Shown: in pieces, positions 31,212-40,446 of the stretch
How positions within the stretch are numbered: position 1 is the stretch's first letter
Layout: each line of letters opens with the position of its first letter
Source: Monarcha castaneiventris obscurior
Taxonomy: Eukaryota > Chordata > Aves > Passeriformes > Monarchidae
DNA length: 64,000 bases
Assembly: GCA_026261815.1 (NCBI GenBank)
Contig: JAMPIT010000230.1
Location: 7,563,001-7,627,000, forward strand
Reading direction: 5' to 3'
Notes under the pieces: model-generated
What the model saw: the letters and a program-made list of their open reading frames with translations, nothing else
The model's database searches: none
Told to the model about the DNA's origin: nothing
Made by a program: the position numbers and the translations under genes

Positions 31212-32112
31212 CAGCTAATAGCAGATTTGCATTTCAGGAAGGAGCCAACGCTACAGCATCGGTACATATAAATAAATACTCCCCGCTCTCTTCCTGCGGG
31301 AGACACCGATTACATTCGATACACTAAAATCGCCTCCACGGCGCTGGTCGCTCCGTGCCCATCAGCGAGGACACGGACAGGCATTCCTCGCTGCCTGCCT
31401 CTCGCTGCCATCCCGGCGCTGACACACATGGAAGCGGGGAGCGGGAGCCGGGCTGGGGCTCCTGCTCATCCTCCCTGCCACGGCAACAGCTCGGGCTGCG
31501 TGCGCGCCTTCCCAGCCCGGGGACCGGCGGAGCATCACAACCAACCACGCCAAGAAGCCACCACAAGCTTTCAATTATACATTAAAAAAAAAAATAAAAT
31601 CCCGCAATTATAAAAAATATATATCGTTTCGTCTGAGTGACTTGGCTGGTATTGTCCAAAAGGACCTTATCGGGGGTGTTTTGTTGCCGCCGACACACAC
31701 GCGCTGCGTGGACTCCGTGGGAGTCTCTCGATGCGGCCACAGCGGGGTCTGGCACGCAGGTACACGGCACGTTTCCGTGAAGCCGCGTTTCCCTGCTAGG
31801 GCAGGAGCCCCTCCAAGCCATCCCCACGGATTTTTCCAGCTCCCGCACCACCGCGTGCGCGGCCAAGCCCCGCCGCCAGAGCCCCCTGCCGCCCCCGCCC
31901 GCGCCGCGGCGGAGCGCGGGGGGCTCGCAGGTAGAACAAAACCCCCGCGCCGGGTCCCCGCCAGCGGCACGGGAGCCCCCCGGGCGCCATCGGGCCGGGC
32001 CGGCACCGCAGGGCCGCAGGGCGGAGGGGGTGCGATGGGGGAGCGGGCCGGGGGTGCCGCGCCGCCGCCGCGCCGCCCGCGCCCACCGCCGCCCGCCCCG
32101 CCGCGCCTTTAC

Positions 32113-32197
32113 CTTCGGAGAGCTCCAGCTCCAGCTCGGCCAGCCGGGCCCGCACCTCCAGCGGCAGGGACACGCTCTCCAGGCTGCGGTCCGCCAT
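32113..32197 (-). CDS. DIP2C: DIP2C coding exon 1 (N-terminus, ends at splice donor)
   Basis: Reading the minus strand from the ATG at 32197, 28 codons plus one base give a peptide starting MADRSLESVSLPLEV and ending in ELELELSE, followed by the first base of a Gly codon. The exon stops at 32113 at a GAAG|GTAAAG donor. The DIP2 family starts with this short acidic helix, the beginning of the DMAP1-binding domain, and the first exon boundary falls inside the LSEG motif. The MADRSLE...LPLEVRARLAELELELSEG pattern is that of DIP2C rather than DIP2A or DIP2B. DIP2 proteins are large (about 1,550 residues), with the DMAP1-binding domain followed by two adenylate-forming (AMP-binding, FAAL-like) domains. 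They are linked to control of diacylglycerol lipid pools and, for DIP2C, to brain development. All later exons lie outside the window. Identification rests on recalled family sequence; residues 8-10 (SVS) look like local variation. Confidence 0.93.
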
Positions 32198-32682
32198 GCT
32201 CGCGCGGTGGGGACGGGCTCTCCCCTCCTCTGGCTGCCCGCTCTCCCCCTTTGTCCGCGGCTGGCGGGGCGCGGGAAGGCGGCGGGGCCGCGGCGGGTGG
32301 CTGAGTCCTCCCCGCGGTCTCAGCCGGGCATGCAGGGGGAGGCGGGCGGGCGGGCGGTCCACGCGGGGGGACGGGGCGCGGAGGGAGGGAATGCGGAGGT
32401 TTCTCCTCTCCTCCCCTCTCCTCCTCCTCCTCCTTCGCCGCCTCCTTCAGCGGGGCCCCGCCATGGCCGCTCCCGCCGCCCGCCCGCGATCGCTCCGCAT
32501 CGGCTCCTCGCCGCGCCCGGCCCACCCCCCGCCCGCCGCCGCCCGGCACCGCGGCGGCGGCTCCCCCTGGCCTCGCCCCGGCCCCGGCCCCGCTGTCCCC
32601 GCCCGGCTCGGGCTGGCGGCGGCGCTGGCGCTGCGGTGCCGCTGCCGCGACTGGCGCTGGCCGCGAGCGCCGCTGTCACATC

Positions 32683-32690
32683 CACGTGAC
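32683..32690 (+). promoter_or_regulatory. CACGTGAC E-box (USF/TFE-type)
   Basis: A palindromic CACGTG followed by AC lies about 490 bp upstream of the DIP2C ATG and 15 bp from the CTCF-like motif. USF1/2 and MiT/TFE factors recognise this extended E-box. Binding is inferred from the motif and its promoter position. Confidence 0.4.
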
Positions 32691-32704
32691 CGCCGCCCGC
32701 CGCC

Positions 32705-32720
32705 GCCCGCAGGGGGCGCC
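32705..32720 (+). promoter_or_regulatory. Candidate CTCF-binding site
   Basis: The sequence GCCCGCAGGGGGCGCC matches the core of the CTCF consensus (C-rich arm, then AGGGGGCGC). It lies about 510 bp upstream of the DIP2C start codon, within the CpG island. This is a motif match only. Confidence 0.5.
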
Positions 32721-33023
32721 CCGCGCCGCCCGGCCCCGCCCGCGCAGCGCGGCCGCCGCTGCCCCGGGTCCGCGGGTTCGAGTCCGGGTCCCGCCGCTCC
32801 GGGGCAGCGCTGCCGGGGGCCGCCGCTCATCCCAGCTCCCGGACAGCGCCTGCAGCAACGCCTTCTGCCCGGGAAGGCGGGGGAGGAGTGATGTGCTCGA
32901 GGCAGGCGGAGATTCCACTCCGACACCCGGTGCCCCCTTTTCCTTCCCTCCCCACCTGCCGAACAACTTCCAGCCTACCCCCCTTTTCACTCCCCTCCTC
33001 TGCAGCCAATGGAGGACTGCGTA

Positions 33024-33080
33024 GTGTCAGGTTAACAGTGGGACTCCATGATCTTAGGGGTCTTTTCCAACCCAGATTAT
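33024..33080 (+). mobile_element. CR1 LINE 3' end fragment
   Basis: The segment contains GGTTAACAGTGGGACTCCATGATCTTAGGGGTCTTTTCCAACCCAG in pieces matching the last ~55 bases of CR1 (GGTTGGACT...GATGATCTTA...GGTCTTTTCCAACC...). It is followed directly by an ATTCT repeat. It begins just outside the CpG island, about 830 bp upstream of the DIP2C ATG. Confidence 0.85.
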
Positions 33081-33172
33081 TCTATTCTATTCTATTCTAT
33101 TCTATTCTATTCTATTCTATTCTATTCTATTCTATTCTATTCTATTCCATTCCATTCCATTCCATTCCATTC
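33078..33172 (+). repeat. (ATTCT)n then (ATTCC)n microsatellite grown from a CR1 tail
   Basis: About thirteen TCTAT units (33081-33145) are followed by about five TCCAT units (to 33172). The array starts exactly where the CR1 3' end finishes. CR1 elements end in short tandem copies of an ATTCTRTG-like octamer, so the pentamer probably arose by slippage from that tail. Confidence 0.92.
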
Positions 33173-36080
33173 CTAATTCTAATCCTATTCCAAACAAGCC
33201 GTGGCAATTCTGGTGCGTATATGACCAGACCATGGGTGCACGTTGCCATGAATAGTAGCAATTTTAATATGATGAAAAAGAACGAAGTTGACACATGCAC
33301 CAGCTGACACTGAGCCAGTATCTGGGGAACAGGGTAAAAAGGACTGAGGACTCTTAATTACACCGCTCCAACATAAGAAGGAATGTTTTGAACACATTTA
33401 ATAAAACTACCTTTCAAATCAACAATTATATTCCACAAGGAACATCTTCCTTTTTTCCTTTGTACATATTTTCTTCTTCTTTTTTTTGTTTTGTTTTGTT
33501 TTGTTTTGTTTTGTTTTGTTTTGTTTTGTTTGGGCTGGGGGTTAGTAGTTTGGTTTGGGTTTGGTGGGTTTTTTTAATCCCTCACAAGAAGGAAGAAGCA
33601 AGACTCCACAGCACCTATGGTTTCAAAAATCCTTGTGAGTCCCAAAGGTAGAACAGGTCTTTGTGGTACACAATGACAGCAGAAAGGAAAAGGCATAATC
33701 CTCCCCAGGTCAGCCTTGACTTACCAGCTTACTGTCCTAGTCAGTGAAAGAAAAGGATGTAGGAGTTTCTTCAGAAGATAAAGCTTAGGCTGCGACTACA
33801 CTAAACAAAGTAGTTTTTTATTACGTTGTGGAATGAAACCAAATTACATCATGTTACCAGCTGTGCTGTACAGGCATCAGCACTGGAGTGACTCCTGCAG
33901 CGTGTGCAGGGCAGGTGGTTTCCAGTGTTTTCGCTGGTTACCAGCCCCAGACTGGAGAGCTGTTCACACCCAACCACGGCCCATGCCAGCATTACTCCAG
34001 CCAGACCAGCAGCAGGACTGGTTGGGATACTTTGCTGAGTTTGCCTGCTGTAAGCAAGGCTTGAGCACACAAAGTCCCTTAATTCTGTGGAGCTCCTGTT
34101 TGTTTTATTGTCACACGTTGTTTTCTAGTAACCTCTCCTGGGTTTCTCTTCAATGCAGTGAGGAGGAAATCCACCTGCTCAGCCTCCCTTGAGCAGGGCC
34201 ATTGCTTTCAGCAGCATGGTGACACACATTATTTAGGACTATACCAATTCCTCCCCCCAGTACTGTGCTACACAGGAGTAAGAATTTTTACCTTTTGTTG
34301 AGCACTGCATGTTTCAAATACAGACATTCAAAAAATTATCCAGGACTTTCTTGTCCATTACATCCAGATCTAAACAAAGAAAAGCAATTAAATACAAATA
34401 TGCTCCAGGGTTCCTACCTGAGACTCTGAGTTTTGTTTATTTGTTGTGTTATGTGGGATGAAATAGACTGAAAGTATCAGCCTTCTGCAGAAGGGCTTTT
34501 TCAAGTAAGAGGGATGCAGCCAAGAGGGAGGCAAGGAAAGGCTTTGTGATGGTCCAGCTTCCTTGGCCTATGTGTATCTCTGAGTTGCAACTTTACTTCC
34601 TCAGTCCTGATACAATATGATTATTTAACTCATTACCTGATCATTACAGAGTCTGTGCTGCTGGTGTTTACACCACTGTCCAAAAATTTCCTTTCATGAA
34701 GCTACATAAAGGGACCTAAAGAGAAATAGTTGAGCTTTCATATCATTGTTACTGAATATTCTTGCCTCTTCCATGACAAGCCCAGGGTTTCGGGTGTTGG
34801 GTGCTTTGAAAGGAAAAACAATCACTTGTGGTTTGATGTCATCCAGCAGAAGTGGAAATGGCTGAATTCAGCGAACACTCAGCCAGGGCAATGTCCTGTG
34901 TGTTGGCTCCTGTGGAAGGTCTTTGGGGTTTACAGGGCCCCCTGGGCAGGCAGGGCCATCCCATCGCCTGGGCCAGGCTACAGGCAGAGGTGAGTGCTGT
35001 GAGAGCCTGGACCTGGGGCTCCAACAGCCAAGCCCCAGCATGGGGATGCGTGTGGGGCCATGGCAGCCCCCTTTGGAAAGCCCATTTGTTCCCCTGGGGT
35101 TGATCTTGAAAGGAGAGATTTCTTGCTTATTCAAAGTGTCAGAGCCCAGGCTCCCGGAAGGAAATCTCAAGCATATAAATTTGCACAATGAGTTTGAAGA
35201 AACAGTGATACCGCAATGAAAAAGAAGCAAGTCAGGAGATTTGACCTAGATGGTCTTTATTCATTGATCTTTTTAGGTTTATGGGTAAGAGGTTGTGAGG
35301 TGGGAAAGTTCCAGACTCCAAGAAGAGCAGGATACTATTTGCATTTCAGATGCAGTGATTAGTTAGCATGGTCAGAAAGAAGTGTATTTTTACTTAACAA
35401 CACTTACGTAGTGGTCAAATCCTACTGGTGATCACCTTATGGTATTGGTAGCTGAGTGAAACTTCTGAAGGACTGCATAGAATTGACCTTGCCTAGGTAA
35501 AAATTCTTTTTCCTAGTTCTGTCACAGAAAAAGGTGTATCCACTTTTGCAGAGATTTACCCCAAAGCCAGGTCTGTACTAGAAAACATTCCCAGCATCAC
35601 CACTTCAGGAAGGGGACAAAGCACTAAACACATTCAAGGAAAGGAAAAAGTTCTTGTGTAGATGCTCTCACCTTAACTTCAAGCACCTAAAATGATGTGT
35701 GTGTCTCCTGCACACCTTAGCAAAAGCAAGAGGACCGTGTGAACGGCTCAGCCTCTCTTCTGTCTGAGGAAGGAGGGAGTGGGGATTTGGCCAATGTAAG
35801 AAAAAAAATAGTCAAAAGCAGGAAGCATTCACAGAAAAACAACCAAAATAATCAGCTCCCTGGAGGGACTGGGTTATAAGAAAAAATTACAGAAATGCTT
35901 ACTCAGCTTGTGAAGCAACAGCAAGAGATGGCCCAAACAGCTGCCAGTGATGACTTGAACGGCGGAAGCACCAAGGAAGTTGAAGTGGGGAAAAAAGCAG
36001 GGCAAAGAGGATATAACTGAATAATGTAATGGAAATAAGAAAGGCAGTGAAACATGTATCGGGGAGAGCTTCCAGGGGAT
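33173..36080. other. DIP2C upstream flank, no gene seen
   Basis: Apart from the (GTTTT)n tract, this is non-repetitive sequence. Open frames of up to 120 codons (for example 33833-34192 plus and 34868-35230 minus) have no recognisable domains or initiation context. The 34.85-35.1 kb part is somewhat GC-richer (bird-like CCTGGG/GGGGCC motifs) but shows no CpG density. Confidence 0.6.
33470..33532 (+). repeat. (GTTTT)n microsatellite
   Basis: A T-rich lead-in (TTCTTCTTCTTTTTTT) is followed by roughly ten GTTTT units. Downstream (33533-33575) the strand stays T/G-rich with TTTGG and GGGTTT motifs. No TATA or coding signal is present. Confidence 0.9.
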
Positions 36081-36228
36081 GAGCAGCATTAGACTGCAGA
36101 GGAGGCTCTCAAAGGAAATGGTGGAATCCCCATAATTTGAAACATTAAAACCAGAGTAGACAAAGCACTAGTGAATATGCTGTAGGAAATAATCCTACTG
36201 TGGTATGGGATGAGCATGCTTGTCTAGC
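36081..36228 (+). mobile_element. Old, diverged CR1-like retroposon fragment
   Basis: The stretch GCAGAGGAGGCTCTCAAAGG, then AATGGTGGAATCCCCAT, then ACATTAAAACCAGAGTAGAC, AAAGCACTAG and AATCCTACTG follows the order of the 3' untranslated part of ancient amniote CR1 elements. It is much more diverged than the other CR1 pieces here. The preceding 200 bp (35.88-36.08 kb) may belong to the same element but cannot be aligned by eye. Confidence 0.55.
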
Positions 36229-36560
36229 ATTGCTTATGCAAAGATGTACTGCTTTTCTTTTTTCCTGTTGAAGTCAATTTATTTTTTCCCCTTCACCTCT
36301 CCACTTCCATTCCCTCTATTTGCATCTGTCTGCTTGTGTCTAATAAACAGATCATGAAATGTATTATTCTTTTGCTGTATCTGCCACAAATGTGTTTGGA
36401 TGGCTACCTGATGCCAACCGTAAATAGCAAAAGAATTAATTAGTTAGATAAATTAATCAAGTTCCCTGTGAATGGCATGAAAAGGGTTCTTTAATTATTT
36501 CCAAGTTGGGTTCAAATTTCTTTTCACAGTTAAAAATTACATCCAATCATGTCTCCTAAT
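36229..36560. promoter_or_regulatory. Candidate distal enhancer block (AT-rich, homeodomain/POU motifs)
   Basis: This repeat-free AT-rich block contains a perfect octamer ATTTGCAT (36318-36325), a TTATGCAAAG near-octamer at 36233, and a dense run of TAAT/ATTA homeodomain cores at 36430-36461 (AATTAATTAG ... AAATTAATCAA). Clustered motifs of this kind are common in conserved developmental enhancers. It lies about 4 kb upstream of DIP2C. No conservation data are available, so this is only a motif-based suggestion. Confidence 0.25.
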
Positions 36561-36589
36561 TTTTTGTCCTGGGGAATGGGAAGGGGAAA

Positions 36590-36877
36590 GGGATGAAGAA
36601 GGAACAGGGAAGGGAAGGGAAGGGAAGGGAAGGGAAGGGAAGGGAAGGGAAGGGAAGGGAAGGGAAGGGAAGGGAAGGGAAGGGAAGGGAAGGGAAGGGA
36701 AGGGGAAGGGGAAGGGGAAGGGGGAGAGGGAGAGGGAGGGGAAGGGGAAGGGGAAGGGGGAGAGGGAGAGGGAGGGGGAGGGGAAGGGGAAGGGGAAGGG
36801 GAAGGGGAAGGGGAAGGGGAAGAGGAAGAGGAAGAGGAAGAGGAAGAGGAAGAGGAAGAGGAAGAGGAAGAGGAAGA
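36590..36877 (+). repeat. Purine-only satellite: (GGGAA)n to (GGGGAA)n to (GAGGAA)n
   Basis: About 285 bp with essentially only G and A on the plus strand. There are three successive zones: GGGAA pentamers to about 36700; GGGGAA hexamers mixed with GGGAGA/GGGAGG to about 36820; GAGGAA hexamers to 36877. The stepwise unit change suggests successive expansion of mutated units. The tract can form triplex or G-quadruplex structures. Open frames here (Gly-Arg-Glu-Gly-Lys, Ser-Pro or Leu-Pro repeats) are artefacts. Confidence 0.95.
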
Positions 36878-39288
36878 CACTCAGACTTTCTCACATATGA
36901 TTTGCATTCTCTGTTGTTCCACCTGAGCAAGCACCTTATTCCATTTCTCCAAGCTGTTTAGACACCTCAGATCCATTTAATTACCATGGGCACGTGGCAG
37001 ATGTAAATTGTTGCATATATGGGCATTTGATTCTTTGCCTTAATACTTTGAAATAATGTAGACGTCCCTCTCTTAATTCTCTGTGGTTTATCAAAGTGAA
37101 TCCAAGGAAAGCCAAATGAATACTGTGGATAGACTGATCTACCTCAGTGTACAGAAAAGTGTGCAGCAAGCCCTGGACAGCTGAGAGGAAACTTCATAAC
37201 CTTCAGTCATTTTCTTCCTTTATACCACTGCAGAGGAGCTCTGGTAGTGGGGGAACTGTGAAGTTCCTTTCTCCTCCTGTCCCTGTGCCAGAGCTTGCTG
37301 GCCTCGTAGCACAGCTGGCAGCAGGGAACATGAATTCATGCCTGAGCTCTTTCTGCACATAGTTTGGCATATTAGCTCACATGCTGATGAAACTGGATTT
37401 GAACTAAGATGCATAAAAGGGAACTTTCTTGGCTAAATGTGAGGTACTGCACAGAAAAAAGAAGGAAAAGGAAACCTTGGGAAATATATTTTCCCTTCAT
37501 TTATTAGATAGTTCTCTCTCCATGTTACATTTCCATTGTTCTTAAAGGAACTATTTGATTATTTTCATTTTTAAGGTATTTTTTACAATGGTATTTTGAG
37601 CATTTTAATAATTTTCATACATTGTTCTTTTTATTAAAAGCAAAAATCTAATAAAAAGCTTTTCTTGGCACAGTTTAAATTAACTTTGGTTTGAAAGTTA
37701 GTCCCACATAAGATGTGTTTATTAGGCTCCTGCAGTCTGGCAAAGCCTGTTTACACAAAATAAAGATCCTCCCCACTGCTCTGTTTGAGGCAGGAATTGA
37801 TGACACATCTCACAAGTTCAGAGAAATTGAGGGAACTGGCATCTGGAGATAGGAGATGCCCCGATATTCTATGAGAATATTCTGTAATATAGTAAAAGCT
37901 CCCAACACACACCCGTGCATTGCTGGTCTCTCATCCCACCACGGGTCTTATAGGAATAATAGCTGTTCACCCTTTCGTCAAGGTTTGAAGCTTCAGTGAT
38001 GCTTACAGTGTTTGGAAAAGCTACCAGCTTTTCTTCAACAAAATTTTTTAACTTTTTAGTGAATTTTTCTATCTACTGAAATAGAAACATGAAGTTGAGT
38101 ATAGGGGAGTTTCCTGGAGTAAATTCCTTTCCATTTTTCTGGGTTTTTTTTCTGTAAAGTTTTTAAGGAAAACATTCACAGATGAAAAAGGAACTAGTGA
38201 TTTTTAATAGCTTGCTATCAAGTTAATTCATTATATCAAATTTTTTAGCAACAAAAAAGCAGATTGGTGCTTTAAGATGTCATACAAAACTGTTGGCACA
38301 TTGTAAAACCAATATAAGTAATATTCTGTTATCTAATATGCCTCTCTGAGATGCCCATTTTTACTTTACCTAAAGAACATGAAAATTACAACAGGTTAAT
38401 GTTCAATTAATGTATAAAAATAAATTTTAATACCCAGAAAACATATTAAGATTCTTTCTACTGACATGGTTAAACTCCTGTTTGAGCATGCCTTAATATT
38501 TTCATGGATACACAGCAGACAAGAAGAAGTATCCTTAGAAATGGGAAATTATTGGGGAAATGAGGAAAAAAAAGCTTATTTTTCCATAAAAATAAAAGGC
38601 TGATTTAACCATTGACTGTTTTTCCCAATTTCTACTGTGTGAGATAGACTAACTCCATTTCAGTTTGGTTATTATCACACGAAGTTTGGATTAAGATCAC
38701 CATCTGCAGTGATGATGCATTCTAAAAATTCAAAACATTCCACTTTTGAATGTTTTTGATATTTTGGGGTAGTCCTATCAGAGTTTCACACTTTCTTGAA
38801 AATGATCAGGATGATAGGTTACTCTTTGTTAGTGCAGAGTAACAGATACACATCCAAAGCATTTCAGTAACTGACTTAAATGTTAAGTGGTCACAGAAAA
38901 AATACACTCCTCTCAATCTTTTCTTACTTGTTTTCCCAGCTGGCATGAGAGCTAGTTTATTGTGTTAAGACTTCGAGCATTTATGCCAGCAAGATGTAGA
39001 ACCTGAATTATCAGTGACTCTTGGAAGCAAAAATAGTGCCCATCTGAACAACAGCGGAAATATTCTCATGTGCTTTCACAATGTCTGTGGCACCACCTTT
39101 TCATTTTCAATCTTTTCTTACTTAGCAACCAAAAAAAAAAAAAAAGATTGAATTGTAATCTGAGAAGTGTGCTATAATTATCTTTACAATCTGCTCCAAT
39201 TACATACTGTCTTATGTCTGACATCCACCATTAGCAATTATGCACAAATGGCAGTGAACATGTGACAATTACTGATCTCACTACTTAC
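36878..39288. other. AT-rich flank, no gene seen
   Basis: Unique AT-rich DNA. The 37.5-38.9 kb part is particularly A/T-rich, with few open frames over 60 codons. A 16-base A run at about 39129-39145 is the only simple repeat. I see no exon or recognised mobile element here. Confidence 0.6.
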
Positions 39289-40071
39289 CTGCATCAACTG
39301 ATTTCTTCTGTCCTTCTGAAAGTAGAAAGCTTCTGCATTTCTGAGGCAGTAACTTTACATTTGAGAAAGTACTGCTGTCATCATCACTTTCACCATCACA
39401 ATCCATGCAAGAATGTAACTCAGCTAAATCCAAATAACTAGTACTCAGTCTTAGCTCTTTATCACCTTTTAGTCTGTGCACCTCAGTGCTGGCTCAGCTG
39501 GTTCCAGATACTTGTTCCCAAAAAGCAAGTACACATTTTGGTCAGCCAAACAAATGTAGTGCAACCTCAGGGAAGTCAACACTCATTCCTCCCAGCTGTC
39601 CAGAGATCTTTGTTTCCTTCTGGCCAGGCTTTTCACCTCTGAGCAATTTCCACAGGCAAGCTAATTTTTTTTTTTTTTTAGAAAGTTGCCTAATTTGATC
39701 CTGTCCCAAAACTCCCATACTTATTTTTCTCTCAGAAGGAGCCATTTCTTGCTTCTAATGTTACCATGAGGTTCTGATAGATGTCTTCAACATTTCTCTG
39801 TACTCAAGTTTGCATTACCAACTTCTGTATGAGCTGAAGTCTTTTAGGACTTGCTGAGACCTGGAGAACATTTAAAGAGAACTGTACGCAAGCTTCTTCA
39901 TGGAAATACTTTTTCTGGAAGATCTGGCTTGCCGTTGTCTTTCAAAACTTTATCCTGAAAAAAACTTTTCACTGGCCATTTGCAAAAAAAATCCTGCCAG
40001 ACTTTAAATGGCAAGTGTTTGCTGTTTACATGGCCATTAATGAAGCATGCCAGAAGTTTCTTTCTTTGCAT
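39289..40071 (-). pseudogene. Coding-like block with broken frame, unidentified
   Basis: Reading the minus strand, successive segments look coding but lie in shifted frames. From an ATG at 40071 there are 57 codons (MQRKKLLACF..., PEKVFP), ending at a TGA at 39898. A one-base shift then continues for 32 codons to a TGA at 39804, and in the same frame 23 more codons to a TGA at 39732. A third frame runs from 39745 through a run of As and two further stops to 39289. The last part, about 69 codons, is acidic/Ser-rich (CDGESDDDSST) and ends at a textbook donor GCAG|GTAAGTAG. I cannot name the family. It could be a decayed gene, a retrocopy, a degraded transposase, or a real final segment with coincidental upstream frames. 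No poly-A tail or terminal repeats were seen. Confidence 0.35.
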
Positions 40072-40386
40072 GATGTCTCCTTATTTGATTCATGAGTGCA
40101 AAACCCAGGATATTGCACTAACCTGGTTCTGCAGGCAAAGACTCCAACATGAAGCCACACCCCCGACTTGTTATTTAAGGTGCGTGATTTATCACTGCCT
40201 CAGGGAGGCATAGAAGAGGAATTCCTTACTTGTGAATTTATGTCAATTTTTTGTTAAATAATTACATGGAAGCTGAGTTCAGTTCTGGAAACAGGATTAA
40301 CCAGCAGCTGTTTTCATTTCTGTGTGCTCTCTGCGAATGTTTAAGTCATCGATTTATTCACCTTGCTTACACAGCAAATTAATGAA

Positions 40387-40446
40387 TTGTGGTTGGACTT
40401 GATGATCTTAAAGGTCTTTTCTAGACTAAATGACTCTGATTCTTTA
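40387..40446 (+). mobile_element. CR1 LINE 3' end fragment
   Basis: GTGGTTGGACTTGATGATCTTAAAGGTCTTTTCTAGACTAAATGACTCTGATTC matches, with few changes, the CR1 3' terminus including the start of the ATTCT-type tail. It is only about 60 bp long, a strongly 5'-truncated copy. Confidence 0.88.

Larger units (their letters stand above)
1..32112 (-). other. DIP2C: DIP2C intron 1, 5'-proximal part (partial)
   Basis: The intron begins at the GTAAAG donor at 32112 and runs off the left edge of the window. No DIP2C exon 2 was recognised among the open frames; it should encode the continuation of the DMAP1-binding domain (DITQKGYEKKR in relatives). A first intron of tens to hundreds of kilobases is usual for DIP2C. 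Apart from the CR1 piece at 18.2 kb and the homopolymer tracts listed separately, 1-31170 is unique AT-rich DNA with scattered chance frames. The longest are 163-164 codons (4690-5184 plus, 14514-15005 minus), without recognisable domains. Confidence 0.85.
31700..32890. promoter_or_regulatory. DIP2C: CpG island / DIP2C promoter region
   Basis: Base composition changes abruptly from AT-rich intron to very GC-rich, CpG-dense sequence at about 31.7 kb and back at about 32.9 kb. GC-box sequences (CCCCGCCC) are visible at 32597-32604 and 32734-32741, and a CT-rich tract (32401-32450) lies about 200-250 bp upstream of the ATG. No TATA box is obvious, as expected for a housekeeping-type CpG promoter. 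The island straddles DIP2C exon 1, so transcription should start somewhere between about 32,200 and 32,700 on the minus strand, but the exact start cannot be read from sequence. Many long open frames on both strands here (up to 231 codons) are Pro/Arg/Ala/Gly-rich products of GC content and should not be taken as genes. A divergent plus-strand transcript is possible but unsupported. Confidence 0.9.

Noticed and set aside
32770..32800. GGTTCGAGTCC inside the CpG island, resembling a tRNA T-loop / B box
   Set aside because: The flanking bases do not form a proper five-base-pair T stem, and there is no A box, anticodon arm or acceptor stem upstream.
32030..32891. Several long plus-strand open frames (219, 220 and 231 codons) across the island
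   Set aside because: Compositions are almost only Pro, Arg, Ala and Gly, they overlap in different frames and run antisense to DIP2C exon 1. They are a product of GC content.
36530..36961. Three overlapping frames of 116-124 codons encoding Gly-Arg, Ser-Pro or Leu-Pro repeats
   Set aside because: They are translations of the purine satellite.
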